This document shows positions 42,390 through 52,240 of a stretch of 64,000 bases of DNA, piece by piece. The DNA lies in contig NZ_CP095413.1 in assembly GCF_023016285.1 (NCBI RefSeq), positions 1,426,001 to 1,490,000 of the forward strand, given 5' to 3'. Numbering within the stretch: position 1 is the first letter of the stretch; every line of letters begins with the position of its first letter. Both the position numbers and the translations under genes were made by a program. The stretch comes from Muricauda sp. SCSIO 64092 (lineage in GTDB: Bacteria > Bacteroidota > Bacteroidia > Flavobacteriales > Flavobacteriaceae). The notes beneath the pieces were generated by a model, which worked only from the letters and a program-made list of their open reading frames with translations, ran no database searches and had not been told where the DNA came from.

Positions 42390-43343
42390 ATGGCCAATTA
42401 TCTCTCCCCCAAAAAAAAGCTATGGACCGGCAGAAGCTCGGAAAACGATCTTTATCTGCACGAAAAAGTCCGTTGCCTTCCCTTTACCAAAGTTCCATCC
42501 GTTAAGGACCAATTTGCCATTTTAGGATATTGCTGCGATGAGGGCGTTCGGCTCAATCACGGGCGAACAGGGGCCAAAAATGGCCCTGAAGCGATTAGAA
42601 AGGCCCTGGGAAAAATGCCCAATCATTTAAAGGCTGGGCAATACGTAACGGATGTAGGCGATATCGTTTGCCATACGGATGGTTTGGAAAACGCACAACA
42701 CACGTTGGGTGAAAGCGTGGCGGAACTTCTTGAAAAGCATACTTTTCCAATAGTACTGGGTGGTGGACATGATATTGCCTATGGGCATTACAATGGCATT
42801 AAAAAATACCTGCTTTCCAAAAACAAAAGGCCGTCCATTGGAATCATCAACCTTGATGCCCATTTTGATTTAAGAAATGATGTCAATGGACCCACTTCCG
42901 GAACTCCTTTTTTTCAAATTGCGAATGAAAACGAACCCTTTAATTATTTGTGCCTGGGCATTCGGAAAGACGCCAATGACAAACAGTTGTTTCAACTGGC
43001 GGAAGAGTTGGGGGTCACTTATGTCCTTAGAAACACCTTTCGTATACAGTTTGTAAAAGAAATCAATACATGGATCCGTGCCTTTATGGCTAAGGTGGAT
43101 TACATTTACCTAACCATTGACCTCGATGGTTTTTCATCTGCATATGCGCCCGGTGTGAGTGCACCTTCGCCACTGGGTTTTTCACCTGACGTAGTCTTGG
43201 AAAGTTTGGAAACCATTACCTCATCCGGCAAGTTGATCAGTATGGACATTGCGGAAATGAACCCAAAATATGATGTGGATGGCTTAACCGCAAAACTGGC
43301 GGCTTCATTGGTTCACCACATCATTCATTCCGAATTTCCATAA
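42390..43343 (+). CDS. hutG: Formimidoylglutamase HutG
   Basis: Final step, N-formimino-glutamate to glutamate and formamide. Arginase/ureohydrolase fold of 317 residues with intact dimanganese ligands: GGGHDIAYGH, NLDAHFDLR and TIDLDGFSSAYAPGVSAPS. ATG start 4 nt after hutU, last gene of the hut operon. Together with hutH, I and U it makes the complete three-carbon-yield pathway to glutamate. Contrast with the degenerate homologue at 63039. Confidence 0.95.
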   Translation: MANYLSPKKKLWTGRSSENDLYLHEKVRCLPFTKVPSVKDQFAILGYCCDEGVRLNHGRTGAKNGPEAIRKALGKMPNHLKAGQYVTDVGDIVCHTDGLENAQHTLGESVAELLEKHTFPIVLGGGHDIAYGHYNGIKKYLLSKNKRPSIGIINLDAHFDLRNDVNGPTSGTPFFQIANENEPFNYLCLGIRKDANDKQLFQLAEELGVTYVLRNTFRIQFVKEINTWIRAFMAKVDYIYLTIDLDGFSSAYAPGVSAPSPLGFSPDVVLESLETITSSGKLISMDIAEMNPKYDVDGLTAKLAASLVHHIIHSEFP

Positions 43344-43457
43344 ATAAAAAAAGCCTCCCAGAAGGAAAGCCTTTCATTGGTTAACGTCTTTCGACCTAAC
43401 ACAATCCGCCCATAGCGGATTCAACACAACTCCGCAAAGATATGGAAAGAATTAAAT
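43344..43457. other. Structured intergenic region between hutG and ROK gene
   Basis: Convergent intergenic region containing a short perfect stem-loop AATCCGC-CCATA-GCGGATT (43403-43421) and an upstream near-repeat (AAAGCCTCCC and AAAGCCTTTC, 43352-43375). There is no clear U-tract at the stem. It may terminate both transcripts or encode a small RNA. Nothing stronger can be said. Confidence 0.35.
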
Positions 43458-44414
43458 TCAACGGTTTTTTTCCCAAATTAAAGCTGCAGCACCACAAATG
43501 GCAGCAGTTTTACCTTCCATTCCCGACTCCAATATCTTGACCTTTCCCTTATAGACCTGCAATAAGTATTCATTGAAATATTTATCCAGTGGTTCAAGGA
43601 TCCATTTTCCGCTATTCACCAGTCCGCCCATTAAAATAAAAGCTTCCGGTTGGGTAAAGGCGGTAAAATTTGCCAGGGCCAGGGCCATCATTCGCGCGGT
43701 ATAATCAAAGGCTCTCAAGGCAATGGTGTCACCCTCTTCGGCGGCTTGGGTGATTTCCTCACCGTGTAGATCATTATAGGCAACATTTCTAAATCTACTC
43801 TCATCCATATACTTGCTTAGCATATACATGATGGTCCGTTTTAGCCCAGTGGCAGATACATAGGCCTCCAGCCCACCTCGTACCCCAAGTCCTGTCAATC
43901 GGCCATCGCCCACGGTCATATCTACATGACCCAGTTCACCTGCAAATCCATCATATCCATCGATCAACTGTCCATTGGCCACAATACCGGCCCCAAATCC
44001 CGTACCCAAGGTAATTGCAATAAAATCGGTCATTTCCTTACCCCTTCCGAACATCAATTCCCCCAAGGCCGCTGCACTGGCATCATTCATAATACGCATG
44101 GGAACGTTCCATTTTTCCTTCAATCGCTCCAAAATGGGGACACTGCCCTTCCAAGCCAAATTGGCCGCACTTTCAATGGTTCCCCTTTTGCTGGATGCAT
44201 TGGGCGCACCAATGCCACATCCAAGAATGTTAGGGGTAAAATCCAAATTGGCTATAAGTTCATCGCAGGTTTTTTTCACCTGCTCCAAATATGCATCCAA
44301 CTCAAGGTATTCCTTGGTTCTAAAAAAAGTCTGTTCCAAACAGACTCCTTTATTATCCACCAAGCCAATCTTGGTTTTGGTCCCCCCGATGTCTATTCCA
44401 ACTACTAAGTCCAT
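43458..44414 (-). CDS. ROK-family sugar kinase lacking the zinc motif
   Basis: The 318-residue ROK protein (sugar kinase) has the phosphate-binding GIDIGGTKTKIGLVD, the catalytic MNDASAAALGE and TLGTGFGAGIV, plus GELGHVDM with H163. The usual Cys-rich zinc site CxCGxxGCxE is absent: the matching stretch is TGLGVRGGLE (174-183). No DNA-binding domain, so it is a kinase rather than a repressor. The neighbouring divergent xylBA suggests a sugar kinase role; glucose and fructose are possible. ATG start, 86 bp from xylB. Confidence 0.88.
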   Translation of the reverse strand: MDLVVGIDIGGTKTKIGLVDNKGVCLEQTFFRTKEYLELDAYLEQVKKTCDELIANLDFTPNILGCGIGAPNASSKRGTIESAANLAWKGSVPILERLKEKWNVPMRIMNDASAAALGELMFGRGKEMTDFIAITLGTGFGAGIVANGQLIDGYDGFAGELGHVDMTVGDGRLTGLGVRGGLEAYVSATGLKRTIMYMLSKYMDESRFRNVAYNDLHGEEITQAAEEGDTIALRAFDYTARMMALALANFTAFTQPEAFILMGGLVNSGKWILEPLDKYFNEYLLQVYKGKVKILESGMEGKTAAICGAAALIWEKNR

Positions 44415-44500
44415 GGTCGATCAATAAGATTGGCCTAAAGATAATCCATAAGAAGTTTTTTCTCTAATTTTAAAACGATTGCCTTTAACAATAAATCCAA

Positions 44501-45982
44501 ATGTACTTTTTAGGAATTGATTTGGGAAGCTCATCCATAAAGATTGCCCTGGTTGACCGGATATCCGGGAGGCCCTTGGCCGTCCTACAAGAGCCACAAA
44601 AAGAAATGTCCATGTATGCTCCCCAACAAGGCTGGGCCGAGCAAAACCCGAATGATTGGTGGCATTTTACCTGTAAGGGCATTCAAAGGATCATAGAGGA
44701 AAACAAGGTTACCAAAGAGCAAATCCTTGGGATTGGAATAGCTTATCAAATGCATGGATTGGTGGTGGTGGACAAAGATGGGAATCCATTGCGCAATGCC
44801 ATCATCTGGTGCGATAGTCGTGCTGTTGGTATTGGAAACAAGGCATATTCGGATTTAGGCCACAATTTTTGCGATGGCCATCTTTTAAATTCACCAGGAA
44901 ATTTTACAGCTTCCAAATTGAGATGGGTGCAGGAAAACGAACCCGAAACCTTTGCCAAAATCCATAAATTCATGTTACCTGGGGATTTTTTGGCCTTTCG
45001 CTTCTCAGATAAGATCAACACCACTGTTTCCGGCCTATCGGAAGCAATCCTATGGGACTTTAAAAAGGATCAAATCTCCCAGGAAGTACTTGGACAGTAT
45101 ACCATTCCATCCCAAATTTTGCCAGATGTAGTCGATACTTTTTCCGAACAGGCCACGGTTTCCACAACGGGCAGCCAAGAGAGTGGCCTTGCTGTGGCAA
45201 CCCCCATCTTGTACCGGGCAGGAGATCAACCCAATAATGCATTGTCCTTAAATGTTTTTCTCCCCGGAGAGGTGGCCGCCACTGGCGGAACTTCGGGGGT
45301 CATGTATGCAATTACGGACAACTTATCCGCTAAGGAATGTTCCCGGGTCAACAATTTTGCCCATGTGAACTATCGGTCAAAAAAGACCAGAACCATTGGA
45401 AAACTGCTCTGCATCAATGGTGCTGGCATCCAATATCGTTGGTTGATGAACAATTTGTCCGTTACTTCCTATGAGGAAATGAACCAACTTGCGTCGGAGG
45501 TAGAAATCGGTTCGGAAGGGGTTTGTATCCTTCCCTTTGGAAATGGAGCGGAGCGAATGCTGTTACATGCGGATATCGGGACCCGAATAGTAAACCTAAA
45601 TCTGAACAGACACCATAAAGGCCATCTGTGTCGCGCTGCACTGGAGGGCATTGCCTTTTCGTTTGTTTATGGGTTTGAGATCATGCAATCGGATGGCATT
45701 CGACCCACCGTGATCCGAGCGGGAAACGACAACCTTTTTCGTTCCGAAATTTTCTCCAACACCCTAACCACTTTGATTGGTCAACAAATAGAGATTTACG
45801 ACACCACCGGTGCCATTGGAGCTGCAAGGGCCTGCGTATTGATCGATGATGACTACCAACAATTTGCTTCCTTCACAAAGGATGACCATGTGTTGACCTA
45901 CATGCCCAAAAAAGAAAAGGCCGCCTATGGCGACGCCTATGAAAAATGGAAAAAAGAACTGAACTTGATTTTGAAACACTAA
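44501..45982 (+). CDS. xylB: Xylulokinase XylB
   Basis: FGGY-family kinase of 493 residues phosphorylating D-xylulose. N-terminal [42 protein letters not shown] and the catalytic Asp in [12 protein letters not shown], with C-terminal ATP-binding [17 protein letters not shown] at 44501. xylA follows after 10 bp, which supports xylulokinase over other FGGY kinases. Gives xylulose 5-phosphate for the pentose phosphate pathway. Confidence 0.94.
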   Translation: MYFLGIDLGSSSIKIALVDRISGRPLAVLQEPQKEMSMYAPQQGWAEQNPNDWWHFTCKGIQRIIEENKVTKEQILGIGIAYQMHGLVVVDKDGNPLRNAIIWCDSRAVGIGNKAYSDLGHNFCDGHLLNSPGNFTASKLRWVQENEPETFAKIHKFMLPGDFLAFRFSDKINTTVSGLSEAILWDFKKDQISQEVLGQYTIPSQILPDVVDTFSEQATVSTTGSQESGLAVATPILYRAGDQPNNALSLNVFLPGEVAATGGTSGVMYAITDNLSAKECSRVNNFAHVNYRSKKTRTIGKLLCINGAGIQYRWLMNNLSVTSYEEMNQLASEVEIGSEGVCILPFGNGAERMLLHADIGTRIVNLNLNRHHKGHLCRAALEGIAFSFVYGFEIMQSDGIRPTVIRAGNDNLFRSEIFSNTLTTLIGQQIEIYDTTGAIGAARACVLIDDDYQQFASFTKDDHVLTYMPKKEKAAYGDAYEKWKKELNLILKH

Positions 45983-45992
45983 AAATACCGAA

Positions 45993-47318
45993 ATGGCAAC
46001 CATAGGAAATACCGAATACTTTAAGGGCATTGGAGAGATTACATATGAAGGAAAAGCGTCTGACAATCCTTTGGCCTACAAATTTTACAATCCGGAACAA
46101 ATCGTGGCCGGAAAAAGCATGCGCGAACATTTCAAGTTTGCCATGGCCTATTGGCATACCCTTTGTGGCACCGGTGGAGATCCATTTGGTCCGGGCACCA
46201 AAAACTTTCCCTGGGCAACAAAAAACGACCCCATTGAGGCTGCCAGGGAAAAAGCGGATGCGGCGTTTGAGTTTATCACTAAAATGGGTTTTGATTACTA
46301 TTGTTTTCATGATTATGACCTTGTGGACGAAGCGGATTCGCTGGCAGAATCCGAAAAAAGGGTACTGCATATGGTGGACTACCTAAAGGAGAAAATGAAA
46401 GCTTCCGGGGTAAAGTTGCTCTGGGGAACGGCCAATTTGTTCTCCCATCCCAGATATATGAACGGAGCTGCCTCCAACCCTAATTTTGATGTAGTGGCAC
46501 GAGCGGGGGCGCAACTCAAAATTGCCCTGGACGCCACTATGGAATTAAACGGTGAAAACTATGTTTTTTGGGGCGGCCGTGAAGGGTATATGTCCCTGTT
46601 GAACACCGATATGAAATTGGAACAGGACAATATTGGACGGTTTATGCGGATGGCACGTGATTATGCCCGTTCCCAAGGGTTTACAGGCACGTTTTTTATA
46701 GAACCCAAACCCATGGAACCCTCCAAGCATCAATATGATTTTGATGCAGCGACCTCCATCAATTTCATACGTGAACAAGGATTGGAAAAAGATTTTAAAC
46801 TGAATATTGAGGTAAACCATGCCACATTGGCCCAACATACCTTTCAGCATGAACTTCAAGTAGCGGCAAATGCCGGAATGTTGGGAAGTATCGACGCCAA
46901 TCGCGGGGATTATCAAAATGGGTGGGATACGGACCAGTTCCCCAATAATGTTCTGGAAACGGCCGAGGCAATGTTGGTTTTCCTAAAAAGTGGCGGGTTG
47001 CAAGGTGGAGGCATCAACTTTGACGCTAAAACCCGTAGAAACTCAACCGATCTGGAAGATATTTTTATTGCTCATATTGGCGGTGCCGATACGTTTGCCC
47101 GTGGGTTATTGGTAGCCGATGCCGTTATTAACAACTCCAGCTACGAAGAATTATTGGACAACCGTTACGCCTCTTTTAATTCGGGAAAAGGATTGGATTT
47201 TGTGCGTGGGTCCCTTTCGCTGACCGATCTTCATGATTATGCCAAACTTGCAGGGGAACCTGAGCAAAGAAGTGGAAAACAGGAGCTTTTTGAAAATATT
47301 TTGAATCAGTACCTCTAA
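45993..47318 (+). CDS. xylA: Xylose isomerase XylA
   Basis: Class II xylose isomerase of 441 residues: catalytic His in [12 protein letters not shown], metal-binding residues in [26 protein letters not shown]-like [18 protein letters not shown] and [20 protein letters not shown], and the class marker [20 protein letters not shown] start 10 bp after xylB. Interconverts D-xylose and D-xylulose. No xylose transporter or regulator is seen next to it. Confidence 0.97.
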   Translation: MATIGNTEYFKGIGEITYEGKASDNPLAYKFYNPEQIVAGKSMREHFKFAMAYWHTLCGTGGDPFGPGTKNFPWATKNDPIEAAREKADAAFEFITKMGFDYYCFHDYDLVDEADSLAESEKRVLHMVDYLKEKMKASGVKLLWGTANLFSHPRYMNGAASNPNFDVVARAGAQLKIALDATMELNGENYVFWGGREGYMSLLNTDMKLEQDNIGRFMRMARDYARSQGFTGTFFIEPKPMEPSKHQYDFDAATSINFIREQGLEKDFKLNIEVNHATLAQHTFQHELQVAANAGMLGSIDANRGDYQNGWDTDQFPNNVLETAEAMLVFLKSGGLQGGGINFDAKTRRNSTDLEDIFIAHIGGADTFARGLLVADAVINNSSYEELLDNRYASFNSGKGLDFVRGSLSLTDLHDYAKLAGEPEQRSGKQELFENILNQYL

Positions 47319-47321
47319 AAC

Positions 47322-47504
47322 CTACTGCCCTAAAGGTGAACAACGGAACTCCACCAGTTCATTGCCCGTAAAGCTAGCCGTGACTTCAATGGGATTGCAA
47401 CACACCTCACAATCCTCAACATAGGCTTGTGTGGACACCGAGGTATCCAACAGCATTGAGATTTCTTCCCAGCAATACGGACATTGAAAGAAGTGCTCCA
47501 ACAT
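47322..47504 (-). CDS. CPXCG motif-containing cysteine-rich protein
   Basis: The 60-residue protein has two Cys pairs, CPYC at about 8-11 and CEVCC at about 32-36, suggesting a single zinc ribbon. The family is small, widespread and without an assigned role. ATG at 47504 chosen; a TTG-started extension is unlikely. Convergent with xylA at 3 bp. Confidence 0.8.
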   Translation of the reverse strand: MLEHFFQCPYCWEEISMLLDTSVSTQAYVEDCEVCCNPIEVTASFTGNELVEFRCSPLGQ

Positions 47505-47558
47505 TTTTGAATTGTTTTTAAGGCTTTGGCATTTCAACCAGACAGCCCTACAACCAAA

Positions 47559-48953
47559 TTATAACTCTACGTTCAATAATTGCCCTGTGAGTTGCAACAA
47601 CTGCAGTTCTGCCAGTTTTGCATTGTATTTGGCCAAGTTCCTACTCGTTTGGGCATTCAGTAAGTTAATCTGTGCCTGTCGTAACTCTACGGACGTGATC
47701 TGTCCCAGTTTGTAGCGTTCATTAGATCGATTGTAGTTGTCCGTAGCCGTAAACACATTTTGTTCCTGAAGTTCAAAAACCTTCAATCGGTTTTCATAAT
47801 CTCCCTGTGCATTGGCAATATCCCGTCTTACCTCCAAAACGATCTGTTTTTGAAATGCCTCCTGGGATTCCAATAGTACTCTTGCATTCTTCAGTTGGGT
47901 AATACCGTTCCCACCGTCAAAAAGATTCCATGTAAGGTTCGCTCCCAGACCAAAATTTCTCCTGTTGTTTACAGTTACTCCCGGGAAAAAGGGTCCTGGG
48001 GCATTTTGGTTAAGGTTCCATCCATAGAAACCGGTCAATCCAATCGTGGGCAAGAAAACGGATTTGGATGATTTTAAGGTATAATCATTGATGGTCATGT
48101 TGGATTTTGCCTGCAACATGCGAACATTGTTTTGCTCCCCTTCCTTTAAAAAACCCTCCAGCCGGATCTTATCGATAAAGGCAATTGTGGTATCGACCGC
48201 AAATTGCTGCTCCAGGTCCTCATTGAGGATAATATTCAAATCCCGCATAGTGTTCTCCAACAGCTGCCTCTCGTTCATTAGGTTAATGCTATCGTTCACC
48301 AAATCTACCTGGGCATTCAAGACATCCAACTTGTTTATCTGGCCGTATTCAAAGCTGTATTCTGCCCGCTTCAATCGATCTTCGGTATTGGCATAGGTAT
48401 CTTTGAGGACCTGGATGTTCTCCGAAACCCTTGCCATTTCAAAATACACGGTAAACAGCTGTAGGACCGTGGTTTCAATCGTTTCCCGGGACTGTAGTTC
48501 GGACAGATTGTACTCCTCCTTTAACCGCTTGTAATCGTATAACCTACCCAAACCGTCAAAAAGGACATAGTCCGCGGTCAATCGGGCATTATAGCGCTGC
48601 GCCTCTGCCTTAAAAAGACTTGCATCCGGTCTTTGTATGGGATTTCCTTCCGAATCTATTTGTACATTGCCCTCATCGTCCCTTAAAAATTGTCCCGGAA
48701 ATTCAAAGGTGGAATCATCCCGTTGATAGTTTGCCCCGGCCGTCCCCGTAAGGGTAGGAAGAAAACCTGAATTTAGGACACTCTTATTGTTTTCCGCTAT
48801 TTCAACATCGTTCTTGGCGATTACAATCCCTAAATTGTTTTCCAAGGTAATTTTGACCGCCTCTTCTTTGGAAAGGAAACTTTGTTGTGAAAAGAGGAAA
48901 AAGGGGAAAATCGCAAAGAGAAACACGATTTTAGCAGTAGTGAATATCTTCAT
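47559..48953 (-). CDS. TolC-family outer membrane efflux protein
   Basis: Full-length outer-membrane factor of 464 residues with signal peptide (to about residue 22, ...FFLFSQ) and two repeats of the TolC pattern (beta strands with LTGTAGANYQ and GLGANLTWNLFDGG, long coiled-coil helices between). Forms the trimeric exit duct for the RND pump encoded upstream. ATG overlaps the pump stop as TAATG. Its length contrasts with the half-size protein at 18956. Confidence 0.93.
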   Translation of the reverse strand: MKIFTTAKIVFLFAIFPFFLFSQQSFLSKEEAVKITLENNLGIVIAKNDVEIAENNKSVLNSGFLPTLTGTAGANYQRDDSTFEFPGQFLRDDEGNVQIDSEGNPIQRPDASLFKAEAQRYNARLTADYVLFDGLGRLYDYKRLKEEYNLSELQSRETIETTVLQLFTVYFEMARVSENIQVLKDTYANTEDRLKRAEYSFEYGQINKLDVLNAQVDLVNDSINLMNERQLLENTMRDLNIILNEDLEQQFAVDTTIAFIDKIRLEGFLKEGEQNNVRMLQAKSNMTINDYTLKSSKSVFLPTIGLTGFYGWNLNQNAPGPFFPGVTVNNRRNFGLGANLTWNLFDGGNGITQLKNARVLLESQEAFQKQIVLEVRRDIANAQGDYENRLKVFELQEQNVFTATDNYNRSNERYKLGQITSVELRQAQINLLNAQTSRNLAKYNAKLAELQLLQLTGQLLNVEL

Positions 48954-51900
48954 TATAGCACTTCTTCTAATTCTTGTTCTTGAGAATCGTCAATAACAAC
49001 ATTTTGGTTTGTTCCATTGAGGTGTTTGGTTTTCCCTTCGACCATGTCCGCTTCTTCCTGTTTTTCCTTTATGGCCCGTTCCACCTCTTCCTTACTAATT
49101 TTATCTCCGGTCCTTAACCACTTGAAACCAACTTTTACTTCATTGCTAAAGGACAGAAAAATTGGGAGCATTACCAAAGTAAGGACTGTGGCAAAAGCAA
49201 TTCCATAAGCTATGGAAATGGCCATAGGTTTTAAGAACTGGGCTTGCCTGCTCTTTTCCAACAACAGGGGAGCGAGTCCGGCAATGGTAGTTACGGAAGT
49301 CAAAAATATGGCCCTAAACCGCGATTTCCCCGCTTCATACAAAGCGGTTTCAAACTGCATCCCGTTCCGAAGGTTACCATTGAACTTGCCGATCAGTACC
49401 AAACCGTCATTGACCATAATCCCAATAAGGGCTATAATACCCAACATGGAAAGAATGTTTACGGGAAAATCATGTATCCAATGACCCCAAGCTACGGCCG
49501 TAAGGCTAAAGGGGATAAGAAGCAACAACAATAAGGGTTGGCTAAAACTCCTAAAGGTAAACGCTATGGTAATGTAGATTAAAAACAAGACCACCGGACC
49601 TACATAATTCAAAGAATCGGTCAGTTTGTTGCGTTCCCTATTCTGTCCTTCATAGGAAGCCGTCACCGTTGGGTACTTAGACTGTATATCGGGCATTATT
49701 TCAGTCCTTATCCAGGTCAGCACATCCGGAGCACTGGTATTTTTTGGGTCTTTTAAATCCGAGCTGACCCGTATTTCCCGTTGTCCATCCAAATGGTTGA
49801 TGGCAACATCCCCCCTGGCAATTTCATAATTGGCTATTTCCTTAAGTGGCACGCGACTACCGGACGGGGCAACAATACGCATTTCGTCCAGTTGGTTAAT
49901 GGAGGCCCTATTGTCCCGATCATACCGGACCCAAACCCGAATTTCGTCCTGTCCACGTTGAAAACGCTGTGCCTGGGCCCCAAAAAACCCAGATCTTACC
50001 TGATTCATGACCGTTCGTAAATCCAAGCCCAACAAATAGGCGCTTTCCTTAAGTTCCAATTGTATCTCCTTGATTCCGGCAGGGTCATTGTCCGCAACAT
50101 CCTTGAGCAGGGCATTTTCCTCCATGGCCGTCTTCAATTCAGATTTTGCAGCTTTCAGTTCGGTGATATTGTTGCCCAAAAGGGATACGGAAACCGGATC
50201 GCCCCCAAAATTCCCTCCTGAACCATAAATGAGACTTTCCACGCCAATCACAGGTCCCACCAATTCCCGTAATCTTCGAGTTACCAAATCCGCAACAATC
50301 GCATCGGGACGTTCCTCTCCGGGCAAAAGATTGATTTCCAAAGTTGCCGCCGCCGATCCCGGCCCCACGTTCTTTATCATATTTTCAAACAGGACTTTCC
50401 CTGTTCCCTGGAGGTATTGTTCCGTTAGTTCCTGATTCACAATTTTTGCTTTTTCCTGAATCAAGCTGATAATGGAATCCGTAACCTTTTCATTGGTCCC
50501 ATTGGGCATTTGCAACTCCACGGCTACCCTGTCACTGGCGATCCTGGGGAAAAAAGCGGTTCGTATGATGCCTCCTCCAATGGACCCAAACGTCAAAAAT
50601 AACGCCAGTACAAAAAAGGAGAACGTGAGTAAACGATACCGAAGTGCAAATTGTAAGGTGGGACTATACATTTTGTCCCGCATCCATGCCATTGCCCCAT
50701 CCCCCCATTTATTGATAAGCCTTAGTTTGGAAAAGACTTTGGCTATCCCTGTTTTGGGTGCTTTATTCTGTTTGGTAAGGGCTTTGGAATGCGCCAAGTG
50801 GGCCGGAAGAATGATCAGTGCTTCAACCAAGGACACCACCAAGGTCAAGATGACGATAACCGAAACCTCGCCAAAGAAGTCCCCTATCCTTCCATCCAAA
50901 AACAGGAAAATGGAAAAGGCCAATACCGTAGTAATGATTGCGGAAACGATGGGCGGAATTACTTCCAAGGTCCCATCGATGGCCGCGCGGACCGGTTTTT
51001 TCCCTTTTTCATAATGCTGATAGATATTCTCTGCTATAACGATACCATCGTCCACCAAAATACCAATGACGATGATCATTCCAAAAAGGGAAAGCACGTT
51101 AATGGTCACATTGACCATAGGGGCAAAAATGAACATTCCCAAAAAGGCTATGGGCAAACCAAAGGCCACCCAGAAGGCCAATCGGGTATTTAGGAAAAGG
51201 GAGAGGAAAATGAGTACCAACAGCATTCCCATAATCGCATTCTCCGTGAGCAGTTGGGTACGTTGGGTCAATGTGGTGGAGAGATCCCGTACCACATTCA
51301 ACTGTACGTTGTTGTACTTCTGGTTAAAGTCCGATATGTACTCTTTAACGTTTTCCGCGGAACCAATTAAATCTTCGGTGTTGGTACTGGTTATTGTAAC
51401 ATTGACCGACAGATTCCCATCGTAATAGGAAGCATTTGGCGTTTCGGAAAAACGATCTCGTATCTCGGCAACATCCTTTAATCGGATCGCCTTACCCGAG
51501 GCATCTGCCCTCACAACGATATTTGAAAGTTCATCCCCATAGTAAGAACGGTTGTTGGCCCGTATCAGGTATTCTTCCGTATCGGTTTTAATATTCCCTC
51601 CGGTAACCAGGATATTGGCATTGGAAACGGCAAGGGCCACTTCTTGAAAGGAAACGTCATAAGCCAATAAATTGTCCTCATTGACCGCAATTTCAATTTC
51701 CTCTTCGGGATATCCGGCAATGGTAATCTGGGATATCCCTGGAATTGCCCTAAGGTCATTTTCTATCTGCCTTCCAATTTGCTTTAAGGTAGCCAGGGAG
51801 ATGTTTTGTCCACTTACGGCGAAACTGATCGTTGGTCGTACCGCTTCCACTTTGGAGACAATAAGGGGTTCCATTCCGGTGGGGAATGTGGGCACGCGGT

Positions 51901-52240
51901 CTACGGCATTCTTAACTTCCAATAACATGAAGTCAATGTCATAGCCTTTTTCAATTTCAACATTGATGGAGCCCGAATTCTCACGTGAAGTGGATGTTAC
52001 GCGATCAACACCTTGCAAGCCCTTAAGGTTGTCTTCAATTTTTAGTACAATTCCTTCCTCAATCTCTTGTGGGGAAGCTCCAGGATACGTAATGTTGATC
52101 ACTACATTTTTGGATTCCGTGAGAGGGAAAAAGGAGGATTTTAAAGAGAGCGCCCCTACAATCCCAAAAACAAAAAAGGCAACAATGATAACGTTTACCG
52201 CAACATGGTATTTAATAAAGTATTCAATGACCTTTTTCAT
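48953..52240 (-). CDS. RND efflux transporter permease (HAE1/AcrB family)
   Basis: Inner membrane pump of 1095 residues with the 12-helix RND layout. TM4 carries the proton-relay Asp pair in GILVDDGIVIAEN, and the GxxxD region of TM10 reads IMVNDGLVLIG. Porter-domain sequences follow after TM1 and TM7. The C-terminal tail (about 60 residues, acidic and Glu/Gln-rich) is longer than usual. ATG overlaps the adaptor stop (ATGA). Drug, metabolite or bile-type substrates cannot be told apart. Confidence 0.95.
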   Translation of the reverse strand: MKKVIEYFIKYHVAVNVIIVAFFVFGIVGALSLKSSFFPLTESKNVVINITYPGASPQEIEEGIVLKIEDNLKGLQGVDRVTSTSRENSGSINVEIEKGYDIDFMLLEVKNAVDRVPTFPTGMEPLIVSKVEAVRPTISFAVSGQNISLATLKQIGRQIENDLRAIPGISQITIAGYPEEEIEIAVNEDNLLAYDVSFQEVALAVSNANILVTGGNIKTDTEEYLIRANNRSYYGDELSNIVVRADASGKAIRLKDVAEIRDRFSETPNASYYDGNLSVNVTITSTNTEDLIGSAENVKEYISDFNQKYNNVQLNVVRDLSTTLTQRTQLLTENAIMGMLLVLIFLSLFLNTRLAFWVAFGLPIAFLGMFIFAPMVNVTINVLSLFGMIIVIGILVDDGIVIAENIYQHYEKGKKPVRAAIDGTLEVIPPIVSAIITTVLAFSIFLFLDGRIGDFFGEVSVIVILTLVVSLVEALIILPAHLAHSKALTKQNKAPKTGIAKVFSKLRLINKWGDGAMAWMRDKMYSPTLQFALRYRLLTFSFFVLALFLTFGSIGGGIIRTAFFPRIASDRVAVELQMPNGTNEKVTDSIISLIQEKAKIVNQELTEQYLQGTGKVLFENMIKNVGPGSAAATLEINLLPGEERPDAIVADLVTRRLRELVGPVIGVESLIYGSGGNFGGDPVSVSLLGNNITELKAAKSELKTAMEENALLKDVADNDPAGIKEIQLELKESAYLLGLDLRTVMNQVRSGFFGAQAQRFQRGQDEIRVWVRYDRDNRASINQLDEMRIVAPSGSRVPLKEIANYEIARGDVAINHLDGQREIRVSSDLKDPKNTSAPDVLTWIRTEIMPDIQSKYPTVTASYEGQNRERNKLTDSLNYVGPVVLFLIYITIAFTFRSFSQPLLLLLLIPFSLTAVAWGHWIHDFPVNILSMLGIIALIGIMVNDGLVLIGKFNGNLRNGMQFETALYEAGKSRFRAIFLTSVTTIAGLAPLLLEKSRQAQFLKPMAISIAYGIAFATVLTLVMLPIFLSFSNEVKVGFKWLRTGDKISKEEVERAIKEKQEEADMVEGKTKHLNGTNQNVVIDDSQEQELEEVL

